From the NCBI GenBank assembly GCA_947507875.1, contig CANNQP010000007.1:62001-126000 (forward strand): a stretch of DNA of 64,000 nt, given 5' to 3'. Each line of letters begins with the position of its first letter. Position 1 is the stretch's first letter. The notes beneath the pieces were generated by a model, which worked only from the letters and a program-made list of their open reading frames with translations, was not told where the DNA came from and ran no database searches. A program made the position numbers and the translations under genes. This stretch comes from Verrucomicrobiaceae bacterium (GTDB lineage Bacteria > Verrucomicrobiota > Verrucomicrobiia > Verrucomicrobiales > Verrucomicrobiaceae). Below, piece after piece: positions 1 to 9,893 of the stretch.

Positions 1-2
1 TG

Positions 3-164
3 CAAGATGGGCACTTTGAGCCGCTTGGCAAGGAGGTGAATGCATCCGAGCCGGCGACTTCCTCTCTAGTCAGGCGGCGGCGGCGACCGCTCGCACCCTG
101 GCAAAGTCCACCAGGTGAAGTGGAAAAGAACTTTTTTCGGAGACCTGCACCCCGGGGTGGCTAG
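3..164 (+). CDS. possible 3' end of a gene cut by the window edge
   Basis: Frame 3 is open from the left edge to a TAG at 162-164 and would give a 53-residue basic tail (an RRRRR run, then proline-rich sequence). I do not recognise it and no domain is visible. It could equally be non-coding, since the other two frames close within 40 bases and the composition is GC-rich. Nothing upstream is available to decide. Low confidence. Confidence 0.25.
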   Translation, partial: QDGHFEPLGKEVNASEPATSSLVRRRRRPLAPWQSPPGEVEKNFFRRPAPRGG

Positions 165-315
165 CGCAACGACTAGCAGAAAAGAGAGCCCCTGCTGGAT
201 GGGAAAGGTTTGTTTTCGAGGCAGCGACATTTCTTCGGGGCGGCTGAGGCTTCTTTTTCACCCTTGGCAAAGTGTCCGCTTTACAGAGGCTTGCGCTCTT
301 CGTTAGCCTCTGCTC
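165..315. other. non-coding leader upstream of the denD-like gene, with hairpin
   Basis: No convincing reading frame lies here. The last part contains a perfect 8-bp inverted repeat, CAGAGGCT at 284-291 and AGCCTCTG at 305-312, with a 13-base loop; its 3' arm ends three bases before the ATG at 316. In an mRNA it would fold over the start region. There is no T-run, so it is not a typical terminator. Whether it regulates translation is inference. Confidence 0.35.
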
Positions 316-1299
316 ATGCGTCTTCTCATCACGGGTGGTGGTGGCTTTCTCGGCTCCCAGCTTTGTCAAAAAATCCTCGATCGCGTCAGTCTAACCGGAG
401 CCTCAGGGCAACCGGAGGTAGTCGAAGAGATCGTTCTGCTGGACACGGCTTTTGTACGTCCTGTCACTGATCCACGCCGGGTGCGCCAGGTCGTGGCGGA
501 CCTGTCGGAGCCCTCCGCGGTTTTTGCCGCTGCCGCTGGGGTGACGTCGATTTTTCACTTGGCCTCCATGGTTAGCGGTGAGTGCGAGGAGCGCTTCGAC
601 GATGCCTTGCGGGTGAATTTGGACGGCGGCCGCCATGTTCTAGAAGCTGCTCGGGCGAACGGCCCTGCCACGCGTGTCGTCTTCGCCAGCAGCATCGCTG
701 GCTACGGTGGAGAGGCCATGGAGGACCCGAACACGGACCGAACCAAGCTGACCCCCCGCACCACCTATGGCATGACCAAAGTCATCCTGGAGCTCTTGGT
801 GAACGATTATTCGCGCAAAGGCTTCCTGGATGGCCGTTCGGCCCGACTGCCGACGGTCATCATCCGTCCAGGGAAGCCCAATGCGGCTGCCTCCAGTTGG
901 GCCAGCGGCATGTTTCGCGAGCCTCTGGCCGGCCAGCCCTGCTTGCTGCCCATCCGTCGTGATCAAAGCCACCCCATGACAGGCTACCGCACGGTGATCG
1001 AATCCCTCATCGCCCTACATGAGGTGCCTGCATCGAGTCTGAAAGATGATCGCGCCTACGTGCTGCCCGCGCATCGGGTCACACCACAGCTGGCGGAACA
1101 AATCCTGCGCGAGGTAGCAGCGGAGCGCAGCCTCCAGCTGGGGCCGCTGGTCGATGCACCCGATGCCCGCATTCAGGGCATCGTCAGCCAGTGGCCTGTT
1201 GCCGTGGATGGCTCCCGTGCCGTGGCACTGGGGCTTCCGCAACCGCCAGACTTGAAAACCATCGTCTGCCAGTATTTGGAGGACTTTGCGCAAAGCTGA
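316..1299 (+). CDS. denD: NAD-dependent epimerase/dehydratase, D-erythronate dehydrogenase-like
   Basis: This 327-residue protein is a short-chain (extended SDR) oxidoreductase. The N-terminal GGGGFLG (residues 7-13) is the Rossmann glycine motif and TYGMTK gives the catalytic Tyr151 and Lys155, with SSIAGYGG supplying the upstream serine. The segment with [15 protein letters not shown] and the FREPL that follows resembles D-erythronate dehydrogenase (DenD), which oxidises D-erythronate to 2-keto-D-erythronate in four-carbon acid sugar catabolism. The usual DenD partners (an OtnK-type kinase, OtnC-type aldolase) are not next to it, so substrate assignment rests only on sequence resemblance; a generic nucleotide-sugar epimerase is the alternative. 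ATG at 316 directly follows a small hairpin. dtd begins 7 bases after its stop, suggesting cotranscription. Confidence 0.72.
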   Translation: MRLLITGGGGFLGSQLCQKILDRVSLTGASGQPEVVEEIVLLDTAFVRPVTDPRRVRQVVADLSEPSAVFAAAAGVTSIFHLASMVSGECEERFDDALRVNLDGGRHVLEAARANGPATRVVFASSIAGYGGEAMEDPNTDRTKLTPRTTYGMTKVILELLVNDYSRKGFLDGRSARLPTVIIRPGKPNAAASSWASGMFREPLAGQPCLLPIRRDQSHPMTGYRTVIESLIALHEVPASSLKDDRAYVLPAHRVTPQLAEQILREVAAERSLQLGPLVDAPDARIQGIVSQWPVAVDGSRAVALGLPQPPDLKTIVCQYLEDFAQS

Positions 1300-1306
1300 T
1301 CCTGCC

Positions 1307-1759
1307 ATGCGTGCCTTGATTCAACGGTCTCAGCAGGCCACCGTCACCATCGCGGGGGACATTTGCGGTCAAATCTCTCACGGCCTCGTGGTGCTCTTGG
1401 GGGTGGAGCATGAAGACAGCGCTGAGGATGCGGACTGGCTGGCTGGCAAAATCGTGCAAATGCGCATTTTCAGCGATGCCGAGGGGAAGATGAACCGCAG
1501 TGTCAAGGAAGCCGCTGGGGGGATTTTGGTGGTGAGTCAGTTCACTTTGCACGCCAGCACGAAGAAGGGCAATCGGCCCAGCTTCATCCGGGCGGCGCGG
1601 CCAGAGCACGCCATCCCGCTTTACGAGCACTTCCTGCGTGCGGTGGAGTCGATGCTGGAAAAGCCCGTGGCGCGTGGTGTCTTCGGCGCGGATATGCAGG
1701 TGGCTCTGGTCAATGACGGCCCAGTGACGATCTGGATGGATTCACGAGCTCGCGAGTGA
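1307..1759 (+). CDS. dtd: D-aminoacyl-tRNA deacylase
   Basis: Dtd removes D-amino acids (and misacylated glycine) from tRNA in the cytoplasm, a proofreading step in translation. The 150-residue length, the N-terminal MRALIQR, the SQFTL motif followed by a Lys-Gly-rich stretch, and the C-terminal NDGPVT (the Gly-Pro motif that faces the active site) are the family hallmarks. I chose ATG 1307 because homologues begin with MR(A/V)(L/V)(I/V)QR; an in-frame start at 1286 would add seven residues overlapping the upstream gene. It follows the denD-like gene after 7 bases. The 114 bases to alr contain no obvious terminator. Confidence 0.95.
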   Translation: MRALIQRSQQATVTIAGDICGQISHGLVVLLGVEHEDSAEDADWLAGKIVQMRIFSDAEGKMNRSVKEAAGGILVVSQFTLHASTKKGNRPSFIRAARPEHAIPLYEHFLRAVESMLEKPVARGVFGADMQVALVNDGPVTIWMDSRARE

Positions 1760-1873
1760 GATGGCCCGGAAGGGTTTACACCACATGACGCCGGTCGTGA
1801 GCACGGGCCTGGATTCGCACGGTTCCTCTCCGGTGGTTGCCATTGGGTCCAGCCTGCGGAAGATAAACCCGCG

Positions 1874-3043
1874 ATGCTAACCAGCGGTGACAGTTTTTCC
1901 GATGAATCCATACGCCCCACGCGAGTGGAGGTGGATTTGGGACAGCTGCGTAGAAATTTACAAGCCATTCAGCAGCATGTAGGGCCTGCGCGAGTTATGG
2001 CCGTGGTGAAAGCCAATGGTTATGGCCATGGTCTGATCCCCGTGGCTCATGAGATGGTGCAAGCTGGGGCTCATAGCTTGGGCGTGGCCTTGCTGGAGGA
2101 GGCCTTGCTATTGCGCGAGGCTGGGATCACCACCCCGATTCTTGTTTTCGGAGGAATCGCGGAGACTCAGATCCCGCTGTTTTTACGCCATCAGCTCACC
2201 CTCACCGCCCCTTCGGTGGAAAAGCTTCATCTCATTGATGCTGCTGCCGCAGCGATGGGTATCACCGCCCGGGTGCATTTGAAAATCGACACAGGCATGG
2301 AGCGCCTAGGCATCCATTACTACAGCGCTGAGCGCCTGCTAGAGGCTAGTCTCCAGGCGCGACACGTGTGCGTGGAGGGCATTTACTCCCATTTTGCTAA
2401 TGCGGATGCAGCCGATTTAGCCCATGCGCGGCTGCAGTTGGCACGGTTTCATGAGGTGCTTTCGTTTTACGAAAAACGTAGCTTGCCCACACCGCTCAGG
2501 CACATCGCAAACAGTGGGGCCATCTTGCAGTTGCCGGAGAGCCATTTGGATCTCGTCCGCCCTGGTATCCTGCTCTACGGCGTATCGCCTAGTCGCGAGT
2601 GTCCTTTGACTCTTCCAGTGCGCCCTGCGCTGACATGGAAGAGTCATGTGGCCTACTTTAAAGTGGTGCAGCCTGGGCATCCGGTGAGCTACGGCAGCAC
2701 TTGGATCAGTGATCATCCGGTGCGGATGGTGACCGTGCCGGTGGGGTATGGGGATGGCTACTTCCGTGCGCTGTCGAACAAGGCTCAAGTGCTCATCCGT
2801 GGCCAACGCCACCCCATCGCCGGACGGGTTTGCATGGATCAGGTCATGGTGAACCTAGAATGGGGCACGGCTTACTACCGGGATGAAGTGGTGCTGCTCG
2901 GCCACCAAGATGAGGAAACCATTTTGGCCGAAGACCTTGCGGACTGGGCTGGTACGATTGCCTACGAAGTGCTAACCAACATCAACACACGTGTGCCTCG
3001 GATTTACACGCGCACGGAGCCAAAGCCGCCTGCGCTTTCGTGA
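1874..3043 (+). CDS. alr: alanine racemase
   Basis: Alr is the PLP enzyme that makes D-alanine for peptidoglycan. The signature VKANGYGHG carries the PLP lysine (Lys46). The VSYGSTW motif in the C-terminal half supplies the catalytic tyrosine, and GRVCMDQ with NINTRVPR near the end are typical. At 389 residues the length is normal. The ATG at 1874 gives a short 14-residue lead before TRVEVDLGQL, where the barrel domain starts. The stop TGA (3041-3043) is immediately followed by the TTG that probably starts the kinase gene, so the two are likely cotranscribed and perhaps translationally coupled. Confidence 0.95.
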   Translation: MLTSGDSFSDESIRPTRVEVDLGQLRRNLQAIQQHVGPARVMAVVKANGYGHGLIPVAHEMVQAGAHSLGVALLEEALLLREAGITTPILVFGGIAETQIPLFLRHQLTLTAPSVEKLHLIDAAAAAMGITARVHLKIDTGMERLGIHYYSAERLLEASLQARHVCVEGIYSHFANADAADLAHARLQLARFHEVLSFYEKRSLPTPLRHIANSGAILQLPESHLDLVRPGILLYGVSPSRECPLTLPVRPALTWKSHVAYFKVVQPGHPVSYGSTWISDHPVRMVTVPVGYGDGYFRALSNKAQVLIRGQRHPIAGRVCMDQVMVNLEWGTAYYRDEVVLLGHQDEETILAEDLADWAGTIAYEVLTNINTRVPRIYTRTEPKPPALS

Positions 3044-6000
3044 TTGCCTGCGCTTCGACAAACTGCTTTTTCTGTCCACGTGCCAGATCAAGCTTCAGAC
3101 CCTCAGACGCAGGACGCTTCGCTGAATGAGACGATTCGCTGTGCTAAGACACCCATCACGCCGGCGCACTCATCTCCTGCGGTGGTGGGTACATCCACAA
3201 GCGCGGACCCTGGTCACTCGATTGCTCTGCTAGAGGAGCAGGGCGGCTGGCTAGATGGTAAATTTCGCCTCTTGGAAAAGCTAGGTGAAGGTGGTTTCGG
3301 GCTCGTGTTTAAGGCGGAGCAGGTCCAGCCCATCCAGAGGCTTGTGGCCGTGAAGGTTCTGAAGGCAGGCATGGACACTCAGCAGATCGTCGCTCGCTTT
3401 GAGACGGAACGGAAGTCGCTGGCACGCATGGAGCACCCCAACATCGCGCGCGTGCTAGACGCTGGGAAAACCGAACGTGGGCAGCCTTACTTTGTCATGG
3501 AATTGGTTCGCGGGCGTTCCATCACCAGCTATGCACGCCAACAAAAACTAACCTTGAGGCAGCGGATTGAGCTGTTCATTCCGGTCTGCCAAGCCGTGAA
3601 CCACGCGCATCAAAAGGGCATCATCCACCGCGACCTGAAGCCCTCTAACATCATGGTCATGGAGGAGGATGGAAAGCCCGTGCCAAAGGTCATCGACTTC
3701 GGTATCGCGAAGGTGCTGGAGGAAAAAAATCTGCGCCAGACACTGGTGACGGGTATGGACCAGCTCGTCGGCACGCCCGGCTACATCAGCCCTGAGCAAA
3801 TCGAACACGGCAGCGCCCACGTGGACACCCGATCGGATGTCTATGCTCTCGGTTCCATTTTGCTGGAACTGCTGAGTGGACGCGCATTGGTGTCATCGGC
3901 TGATTTGGCCAATCGGCCCTTGCACCAGATCCTGCACGATCAGGTCGAGCTGGACCCGCCACGGCCTTCCGCACGTGTGGAGGAGCTAAAAGGCGACTTG
4001 GACTGGATCATCCTAAAGGCTTTGGAGCGCGACCCAGCGCGCCGTTACGGTAATGCGGACGAGCTGGCAGAGGATCTGCGCCATTACTTGAATGATGAGC
4101 CTGTGCGCGCCATGCCGCCTAGCCGCACTTATCTTTTGCGCAAGTTCGTCAAGCGCCACCGGGTCGGTGTGGCCTCAGCGGCTGCTGTGGTGCTGGCACT
4201 GTTGGCTGGTGGCATCACGAGCACCGCGCTCTATGTAAAGGCGGAAAACCATCGCCGCGAATTGCAGCACGCTTCTTCGATCTCCGATGGCCGCATGGCT
4301 GCGCAGGTGCAGCTTTCGGAACCACCAGATTTTCAAAATGCAGCGGCACTTCTATGCCGGGCTCTGCGCACCGATCCTGACAACCAAGCGGCGTCTGTGA
4401 ACCTGCTTTCCCTACTGCAGCACGCGCAGTTCATCCAGCCTGCGACGCGGGAGCTGTCTCTCCCTGAAGGTGCGGAGGAGGCGCGCCTCGTCGCCATCAG
4501 CCGTGAAGCAGGCTTGGCGCTGGCAATATGCCGCCCGAGTCGCACAGGGCCTGAGGTGCTCAGCTTTTGGTCGCTGGAAAAAGGCACTCGAACGGATCAC
4601 CCGCTGCCAGAGGGTGTGCAAGCCACCGCCCTGCTTGTTTCTAGGGATGGTAAGCAGGCCTATGTGTCGGATGACCTGGGACAAATCCAGCGATGGACTT
4701 TGGCGACGGAAACGGCTGAGGCTATCGAACCCCGCCTTCCCTCAAACCCTGATGGCAGCCCACAGTCGGTGCTGACACTGGCTTTCTCAGGCGATGGCAT
4801 GACGCTGGCTGCTGGGGGCGAGGCTGGTACGGTGCAGGCCTGGGATTTGCGACGACCTCAAACCAGAGGGCTGGTCATGGAGCACCCATCGTCGAGATCC
4901 GTGCCGCAACCAATCAACGAACTGAGTCTGGATTACCTGGGCACGCTCGCCGTGACGGCTAGCAACAAGGGCCTCACCCTGGCGGGTGCTGCGCAGGCAG
5001 TGGTCGCGGTGTGGGATCTGGAGACTGGGCAGCTGCTGGGGGATCTGCTCCAGCTGGATCACGGTGTGGGGGCTGTGGCCATTCATCGGGAGAGCAACCT
5101 GCTCGCGGTTGGGCTGCATAATGGAGAGGTACATCTGGTGAATTTCCGTGCCCAGGAGACCGGCGCACCCGACCTACGTCACCCCTCTGCGGTCATTTCC
5201 ATGGCGTTCAGTTCCGATGCCTCGACTCTATGGGTAGGAGATGGGGCCGGCTACTTGCACACTTGGCTTGTGGCAGAAGGAAGGCCTGCAATCCCCGCAC
5301 AGCGCCATGACGGCGAATTGATGTCGCTGCACTCTTCCCTGGAGCGCGGGCAGCTTGTCAGTATCTCGCGTCATGGTGAGCTGCGTGTACGGGATACGGA
5401 GACAGGCGCGATGCACGGTATCCGTTTGGGTCAGCCTCTGGCTCAGACAGCGATGACGCCAGATGCGGCGCTTTTGGTTACCGCAGCGCGGGCAGCCCCT
5501 AGCCTTCGTGTCTGGCGGGTCTATCAGCGCAAGGCAACCCGACGCCTAATCATGGCAGCGGAGGAAGATCTATTGAAACCACCACCGCCGCCGGACACGT
5601 TGCCGCCGCCGCTGCGCTCGTACGGACAGGTCAAGGCTTGGAACCGAGCGGGCACGCGTGTGGTCATCGCGAGCAAAGACGGCAAGGCGAGTGTGTTTGA
5701 TGGCCGTTCTGGGCGTGAGCTTTGCCCGGCGGTGAGTCATCCCCCCGCGATTGGGGCTGTGGCCATTTGCGAGGATGGCCATCTTTTTGCTACCTCGGGT
5801 CGTGATCAACAGGTGCGGTTTTGGCAAGGTGCGACCGGACAAACTACAGGCGTCAGTCTGCGGCTGAATCGATTCATCATTGCCATGGCTCTGAGTTCCT
5901 CAGGCGATCGACTGGTGACGCTGACGGAGGACGGTGAGGCTAGGTCATGGAATACGCGAGATGGGCAGAGCCTGAGCCCACCTCTAGGGCTGGGGCAGGC

Positions 6001-6412
6001 TGTGCAGCGTGTGGACATCTCTGCCGATGATCGCCGTTTGCTTTATCGTCTGTCGGATCGGGTCTGGTATTCCCTGCCGATGCCACCCCAACCTCAGCGG
6101 CCACTGCCCCATTGGTTCCTTAATCTCGCTGAGGCGATGGCGCGATTGCGGCTAACTCCAGAGGGACAGCTGCAAGCGCTGGATCTCGATGCCTGGCAGA
6201 GCGCGGTCCTTGCAGTGCCTGGTGAGCCTGATGGGGGTGATCCATTGGCATGGCGCTGGGCGAAATGGTTGCTGGCCCCGGCCGCAAAGCGAGCCCTAGA
6301 TCCTGAGGATGAAGAGTCACTCGCTGACTATGCGTGTCGTTTGGAAAAAAATGACTCACCGCATGCCAAGGACGAGCTGCGGCACTTTCGGTTCGAGTCT
6401 GCTGCGCGTTAG
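3044..6412 (+). CDS. membrane Ser/Thr protein kinase with WD40-like C-terminal domain
   Basis: This 1,122-residue protein has an N-terminal Hanks-type kinase domain (about 74-350): glycine loop GEGGFGLVF, VAVK lysine (Lys104), HRDLKPSN (Asp197), DFG (Asp218) and GTPGYISPEQ. A single hydrophobic segment (about 374-397) follows, then a long region with WD-like blades (for example VAVWDLETGQ, VQAWDLRRP). The kinase should face the cytoplasm and the propeller the periplasm. This layout is common in Verrucomicrobiota and Planctomycetota; targets are unknown. No ATG precedes the kinase domain, so the start must be non-ATG: TTG at 3044 abuts the alr stop and GTG at 3080 is an alternative. A run of prolines near residues 845-860 separates two groups of blades. 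Confidence 0.9.
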   Translation: MPALRQTAFSVHVPDQASDPQTQDASLNETIRCAKTPITPAHSSPAVVGTSTSADPGHSIALLEEQGGWLDGKFRLLEKLGEGGFGLVFKAEQVQPIQRLVAVKVLKAGMDTQQIVARFETERKSLARMEHPNIARVLDAGKTERGQPYFVMELVRGRSITSYARQQKLTLRQRIELFIPVCQAVNHAHQKGIIHRDLKPSNIMVMEEDGKPVPKVIDFGIAKVLEEKNLRQTLVTGMDQLVGTPGYISPEQIEHGSAHVDTRSDVYALGSILLELLSGRALVSSADLANRPLHQILHDQVELDPPRPSARVEELKGDLDWIILKALERDPARRYGNADELAEDLRHYLNDEPVRAMPPSRTYLLRKFVKRHRVGVASAAAVVLALLAGGITSTALYVKAENHRRELQHASSISDGRMAAQVQLSEPPDFQNAAALLCRALRTDPDNQAASVNLLSLLQHAQFIQPATRELSLPEGAEEARLVAISREAGLALAICRPSRTGPEVLSFWSLEKGTRTDHPLPEGVQATALLVSRDGKQAYVSDDLGQIQRWTLATETAEAIEPRLPSNPDGSPQSVLTLAFSGDGMTLAAGGEAGTVQAWDLRRPQTRGLVMEHPSSRSVPQPINELSLDYLGTLAVTASNKGLTLAGAAQAVVAVWDLETGQLLGDLLQLDHGVGAVAIHRESNLLAVGLHNGEVHLVNFRAQETGAPDLRHPSAVISMAFSSDASTLWVGDGAGYLHTWLVAEGRPAIPAQRHDGELMSLHSSLERGQLVSISRHGELRVRDTETGAMHGIRLGQPLAQTAMTPDAALLVTAARAAPSLRVWRVYQRKATRRLIMAAEEDLLKPPPPPDTLPPPLRSYGQVKAWNRAGTRVVIASKDGKASVFDGRSGRELCPAVSHPPAIGAVAICEDGHLFATSGRDQQVRFWQGATGQTTGVSLRLNRFIIAMALSSSGDRLVTLTEDGEARSWNTRDGQSLSPPLGLGQAVQRVDISADDRRLLYRLSDRVWYSLPMPPQPQRPLPHWFLNLAEAMARLRLTPEGQLQALDLDAWQSAVLAVPGEPDGGDPLAWRWAKWLLAPAAKRALDPEDEESLADYACRLEKNDSPHAKDELRHFRFESAAR

Positions 6413-6416
6413 CGCA

Positions 6417-7289
6417 TCAGCCCTGCACGCTCACGCTTGTGGTGATGACGTGCTGTCCGCCTGGTAGAATGCGAACTGCAGCCTCGCCAGCATTGGCGGC
6501 TTCGACGCACAGAAAACGTTTATAATCCTCGTCGGGCAGATCCGCTAGGCGCTTGGATTTTTCAATCCATGGATTCCACACAACCGTGGTACCGCTGCCC
6601 AGCTTATCCACGATGATCTTTCGTTCCCAGGTCGGGTCATCAATGACTACTCCTGCAGTGCTAACGTATTGGCGATCCACCTCGCGGTCAAAGATGACAT
6701 CGCCATCTTGTTGGCGTTGGGTGGGTTCGCCGACGGTGTCGAGGTAACGCGCCTCAGCCAATCCGCGAACGGTGGTTCGCTGGATATCGCCCACGCTCAG
6801 GTAGGTGTGCAGGGCTTCCGTGACGATCATGGGTTCGGCCCCTAGATTTTGCGTCATGAGAGAGACCTCGAGCTGAGCGCCAAGGCTGATGCCGAGATGA
6901 CAGACAAAATCATGCGGCCAAAGCGCGCGCGTTTCGGGTGAACTTTGCAGGCGGAAAAGCAGCGTCACATGACGCTCTTGAGCATCCGCGCGCAGAAGCT
7001 CCCAGGACTGAATGCGGGCGATGCCGTGCATGGGCTTCGTGGTATCCGTGGCATGAGCATTGAACCAAGGCCAGCAGATGGGGATGCCCCCACGGATGGC
7101 TTTGCCTACGCCGAAAATGGCCTGGGGACTGAGGTAGAGCACCCCATGGGTCTGACCACTGGGAGTCCACTCCATGACATGAGCACCGTGGCCTGACACC
7201 TTGGCTGTGACGGCAGGATGCTGGATGTGATAGACGAAGTAGCCGCTGGGATCTTCCACGGTGCGAATGCAATCGGGCAGGGTCATCAT
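6417..7289 (-). CDS. hexose-6-phosphate mutarotase (YeaD/aldose 1-epimerase family)
   Basis: The protein belongs to the galactose-mutarotase-like fold that interconverts alpha and beta anomers of glucose-6-phosphate. Family motifs are GHGAHVMEW, the FGVGKAIRGGIPICWPWF block that binds the phosphate/sugar, MHGIARIQSWEL with a catalytic histidine, and ALHTYLSVGDI. Length from the chosen start is 290 residues, normal for the family. The frame continues upstream to an ATG at 7394, but that would add 35 very basic residues and its start codon overlaps the oppositely oriented start at 7393, so I favour the ATG pair at 7289/7286. It converges with the kinase gene, four bases between stops. Confidence 0.85.
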   Translation of the reverse strand: MMTLPDCIRTVEDPSGYFVYHIQHPAVTAKVSGHGAHVMEWTPSGQTHGVLYLSPQAIFGVGKAIRGGIPICWPWFNAHATDTTKPMHGIARIQSWELLRADAQERHVTLLFRLQSSPETRALWPHDFVCHLGISLGAQLEVSLMTQNLGAEPMIVTEALHTYLSVGDIQRTTVRGLAEARYLDTVGEPTQRQQDGDVIFDREVDRQYVSTAGVVIDDPTWERKIIVDKLGSGTTVVWNPWIEKSKRLADLPDEDYKRFLCVEAANAGEAAVRILPGGQHVITTSVSVQG

Positions 7290-7392
7290 CGTGCTGCCTA
7301 TCACAACAGCCACACGAAGTCGTCTAGTTCTTTTGCGAGAAGATGGCTTCCGGATTGAATGCCCACGCGCACGTGACAGTCTCTGATGCCGC

Positions 7393-8295
7393 ATGTGGAC
7401 TCTCCCTCAACGATGCTTAACTCGTGCCTTACAGGCTTCGCTTTTCCTCATGGTGCTGCTCTCTGGAATCGCGGACACACTATGTGCCCAGGATGCGGTC
7501 CCGCGGCAGGTTTGGGAGAAAAGCCTCACGCACGCAGTACCCGGCACATTTCTGCCCCTCATGCCATGCCGGGTGCAGTATGAGCTAAGCTGGAACAACC
7601 TGCTGTCAGCCGGCCTGGCCAATGTCTTGCTGCAAGAGGCGGGTGAGCATCAGGTGGCGAAAGCCCAGGCAGGTACAACAGGTCTCGCACGTGCGCTCTG
7701 GCGCTACGATTGTGCGATGACCTCTGTGATGAAGCGCCCGGGTTTGCGGGCTCATTACATGGAGCATTCCGAGACCGACTCGCGCGAGACCGTATCCTAC
7801 CAAGTGCATTTTGATCAACACCAAATCCGAACGATGACGGATCTGAAGCCGGTCGGAGGTACGCTGCAGCGCAAGCACTCAGTTTGCCCTCTGGGTGGTG
7901 TCGATGACCTCCAATCTGCCATCCTCTATGTGCGCAGCCACCCTCTGCGGGTGGGGGATAGTTTCACTCGTGTCGTGCAGCCTTTTGACCGGCCTTACTT
8001 AACGATCTTTACCGTCATGGGGCGCGAAAAGCGCAAGGTGCAAGGTGTTCTCTACCCGACAATCCAACTTGATGTGAAGATCCGCCGCATGGATCTCCGC
8101 ACGCTGGCTTTGGGAAGTTTTAAGAAAATGAAAACCGCCACCATCTGGGTTAGCGATGATGAATGGCGCCTTCCTGTGGAGATGCACGCCAGCATTTACG
8201 TGGGCTTTATCTCTGCCACGATGACGAAGCGCGAACTTCTCAAAGACCAAGCTGCGCAGGCTAGTCTGCCTGCTAGCATGTTGCACGGTCGATGA
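7393..8295 (+). CDS. exported DUF3108-family protein
   Basis: A 300-residue protein with an N-terminal signal peptide (basic start, hydrophobic ALQASLFLMVLLSG core, likely cleavage after LCA). The mature part starts with the YELSWNNLLSAGLANVLL pattern typical of DUF3108, a beta-barrel-like periplasmic domain of unknown function, and has further matches in the region around KVQGVLYPTIQLDVKIR. It is divergent from the mutarotase gene and converges with the symporter gene. Function is unknown. Start confidence is good because the signal peptide begins right at this ATG. Confidence 0.8.
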   Translation: MWTLPQRCLTRALQASLFLMVLLSGIADTLCAQDAVPRQVWEKSLTHAVPGTFLPLMPCRVQYELSWNNLLSAGLANVLLQEAGEHQVAKAQAGTTGLARALWRYDCAMTSVMKRPGLRAHYMEHSETDSRETVSYQVHFDQHQIRTMTDLKPVGGTLQRKHSVCPLGGVDDLQSAILYVRSHPLRVGDSFTRVVQPFDRPYLTIFTVMGREKRKVQGVLYPTIQLDVKIRRMDLRTLALGSFKKMKTATIWVSDDEWRLPVEMHASIYVGFISATMTKRELLKDQAAQASLPASMLHGR

Positions 8296-8303
8296 GCGAC
8301 TGA

Positions 8304-9596
8304 TCAGCTAGGCTCCGGTAACTTTGGAGGTTCTCGCAGCGCGGCCTCAAGCATGGCTGGAGTCACCTCGCCCTCCCAACGGCTGATGGCGACTGCGGCC
8401 ACTCCATTGCCAATGAAGTTCGTGAGCGCGCGGCACTCACTCATGAAGCGGTCGATGCCTACGATGAGCGCCAGAGATTCGATCGGAATGCTTGGCACAA
8501 TGGCGAGAGTCGCTGCTAGCGTCACAAAACCAGCGCCTGTTACCCCGCTTGCGCCTTTGGAGGTAATCATTGCAACGAATAACAAACTAATCTGTTGCCC
8601 AAGACTTAAAGGCGTATCGGTCGCTTGAGCCAAAAACACCGCTGCCATGGTCATGTAGATGTTCGTGCCATCCAGGTTGAAGCTATAGCCCGTCGGCACC
8701 ACCAATCCAACCGTGGCAGGCGCACAGCCTAAGCCTCGAAGCTTTTGAATCAGGGCAGGAAGAGCAGTCTCCGACGAACTCGTTCCCAGGACCAGCAGCA
8801 GTTCCTCGCGAATGTAGCGCAAATAACGCAAAATGGAAAAACCGCAGGCACGGGCGATGCCACCCAAAACCACCAGGACGAACAAACCTGAGGTTAGGTA
8901 AAAGCCTAGCATGAGTGAAACCAAACGACCAAGGGACCCGATGCCATAACTGGCCACAGTGTAGGCCATCGCACCCAAGGCCCCGACAGGTGCCATTTTC
9001 ACCAACAAGCCCATCATTTTGAAAAAGACTTCCCCTGCTTGCTCAATGACCGCCAAGGCTGGACGCCCTTTGGCTCCCATGCCCGCGAGAGCAAAAGCCG
9101 TGACCAGAGCTATGAAAAGCACCTGCAGAAGATCACCGCCAGTGAACGCCCCCAAGAAACTGCTCGGGATGATGTTCAGTAAAAAATCCGCGGTATTCAG
9201 GTGCTCGGCTTTTTCAGCATAGACTTTCACGGATGGAGAGTCACTCAAAGTGTCCATTTGAGCATGAAATCCAGCGCCTGGCTGCAGCAGATTCACCACG
9301 ACCAACCCGACCACCAAAGCCAGAGTAGAAACCGCTTCGAAATAAAGCAGGGCTTTGCCGCCGATGCGCCCTAGCTTTTTCAGGTCGCCCATCGACGCAA
9401 CTCCTTGAACCACAGTGCAAAAGATGATGGGAGCAATCATCATCTTGACCAGCTTGATGAAACCGTCTCCCAGAGCTTTGAAAGACTTTCCCTCATGCGG
9501 AAACCACCAACCGATGATGATTCCGGCTACCACACCCATAAGGACCTGGACATAAAGAATGCGATACCAGGGTGCCCTGGCAGAAAAAGAGGCCAT
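8304..9596 (-). CDS. dicarboxylate/amino acid:cation symporter (DAACS family)
   Basis: An inner-membrane secondary transporter that takes up C4-dicarboxylates or glutamate/aspartate with Na+ or H+. The protein is strongly hydrophobic with about eight helices plus re-entrant loops. Hallmarks are KMMIAPIIFCTVVQGVASM, the serine-rich loop LGTSSSETALPAL, and the NLDGTNIYM motif of the substrate site. Homology to DctA/GltP is clear but the substrate cannot be fixed. I place the start at ATG 9596 (MASFSARAPWYRILY); an upstream ATG at 9638 would add 14 residues. It is transcribed away from the ribosomal cluster, so the 297-base gap up to rpsL carries both promoters. Confidence 0.9.
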   Translation of the reverse strand: MASFSARAPWYRILYVQVLMGVVAGIIIGWWFPHEGKSFKALGDGFIKLVKMMIAPIIFCTVVQGVASMGDLKKLGRIGGKALLYFEAVSTLALVVGLVVVNLLQPGAGFHAQMDTLSDSPSVKVYAEKAEHLNTADFLLNIIPSSFLGAFTGGDLLQVLFIALVTAFALAGMGAKGRPALAVIEQAGEVFFKMMGLLVKMAPVGALGAMAYTVASYGIGSLGRLVSLMLGFYLTSGLFVLVVLGGIARACGFSILRYLRYIREELLLVLGTSSSETALPALIQKLRGLGCAPATVGLVVPTGYSFNLDGTNIYMTMAAVFLAQATDTPLSLGQQISLLFVAMITSKGASGVTGAGFVTLAATLAIVPSIPIESLALIVGIDRFMSECRALTNFIGNGVAAVAISRWEGEVTPAMLEAALREPPKLPEPS

Positions 9597-9893
9597 ACAG
9601 GCGGTATCAAACCGCAGCACAGCCTGCCTTGTGAACATCTTTTTAAAAAAACCTGCCTGAAAGTTAAAATTCCATTTGCCTATTTTTTATCCTGACCCAC
9701 TGTCGCGCCCCCCAGCCCCGGACTTTCCCCAAAGTCTTGCTGAAATGAACCTCTCGAGGTTCCTTTTGCTATCGGAGCAGTGAACCGGAAAAACACTGTG
9801 CGACTCTGAACTAGACAGAGCAGGCACATTGTCTCTCCCGTTCCCGCCCGACGAGGCCTCAAATAAGGATCGGATTTTCTTCCACAAGACAAC
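9597..9893. other. divergent intergenic region, symporter gene / rpsL
   Basis: No coding frame is supported in this stretch. It must hold the promoters for the symporter (leftward) and the ribosomal cluster (rightward), but I find no clean -35/-10 pair. A short inverted repeat GAACCTC/GAGGTTC at 9747-9762 with a 2-base centre is followed by CTTTT and could act as a weak terminator or operator. There is no Shine-Dalgarno sequence before the rpsL ATG. Confidence 0.4.

Noticed and set aside
7392-7395. CATG giving divergent start codons for the mutarotase and DUF3108 genes
   Set aside because: Both starts cannot sensibly be used together; the mutarotase family N-terminus begins near residue 36, so only the plus-strand start is accepted.
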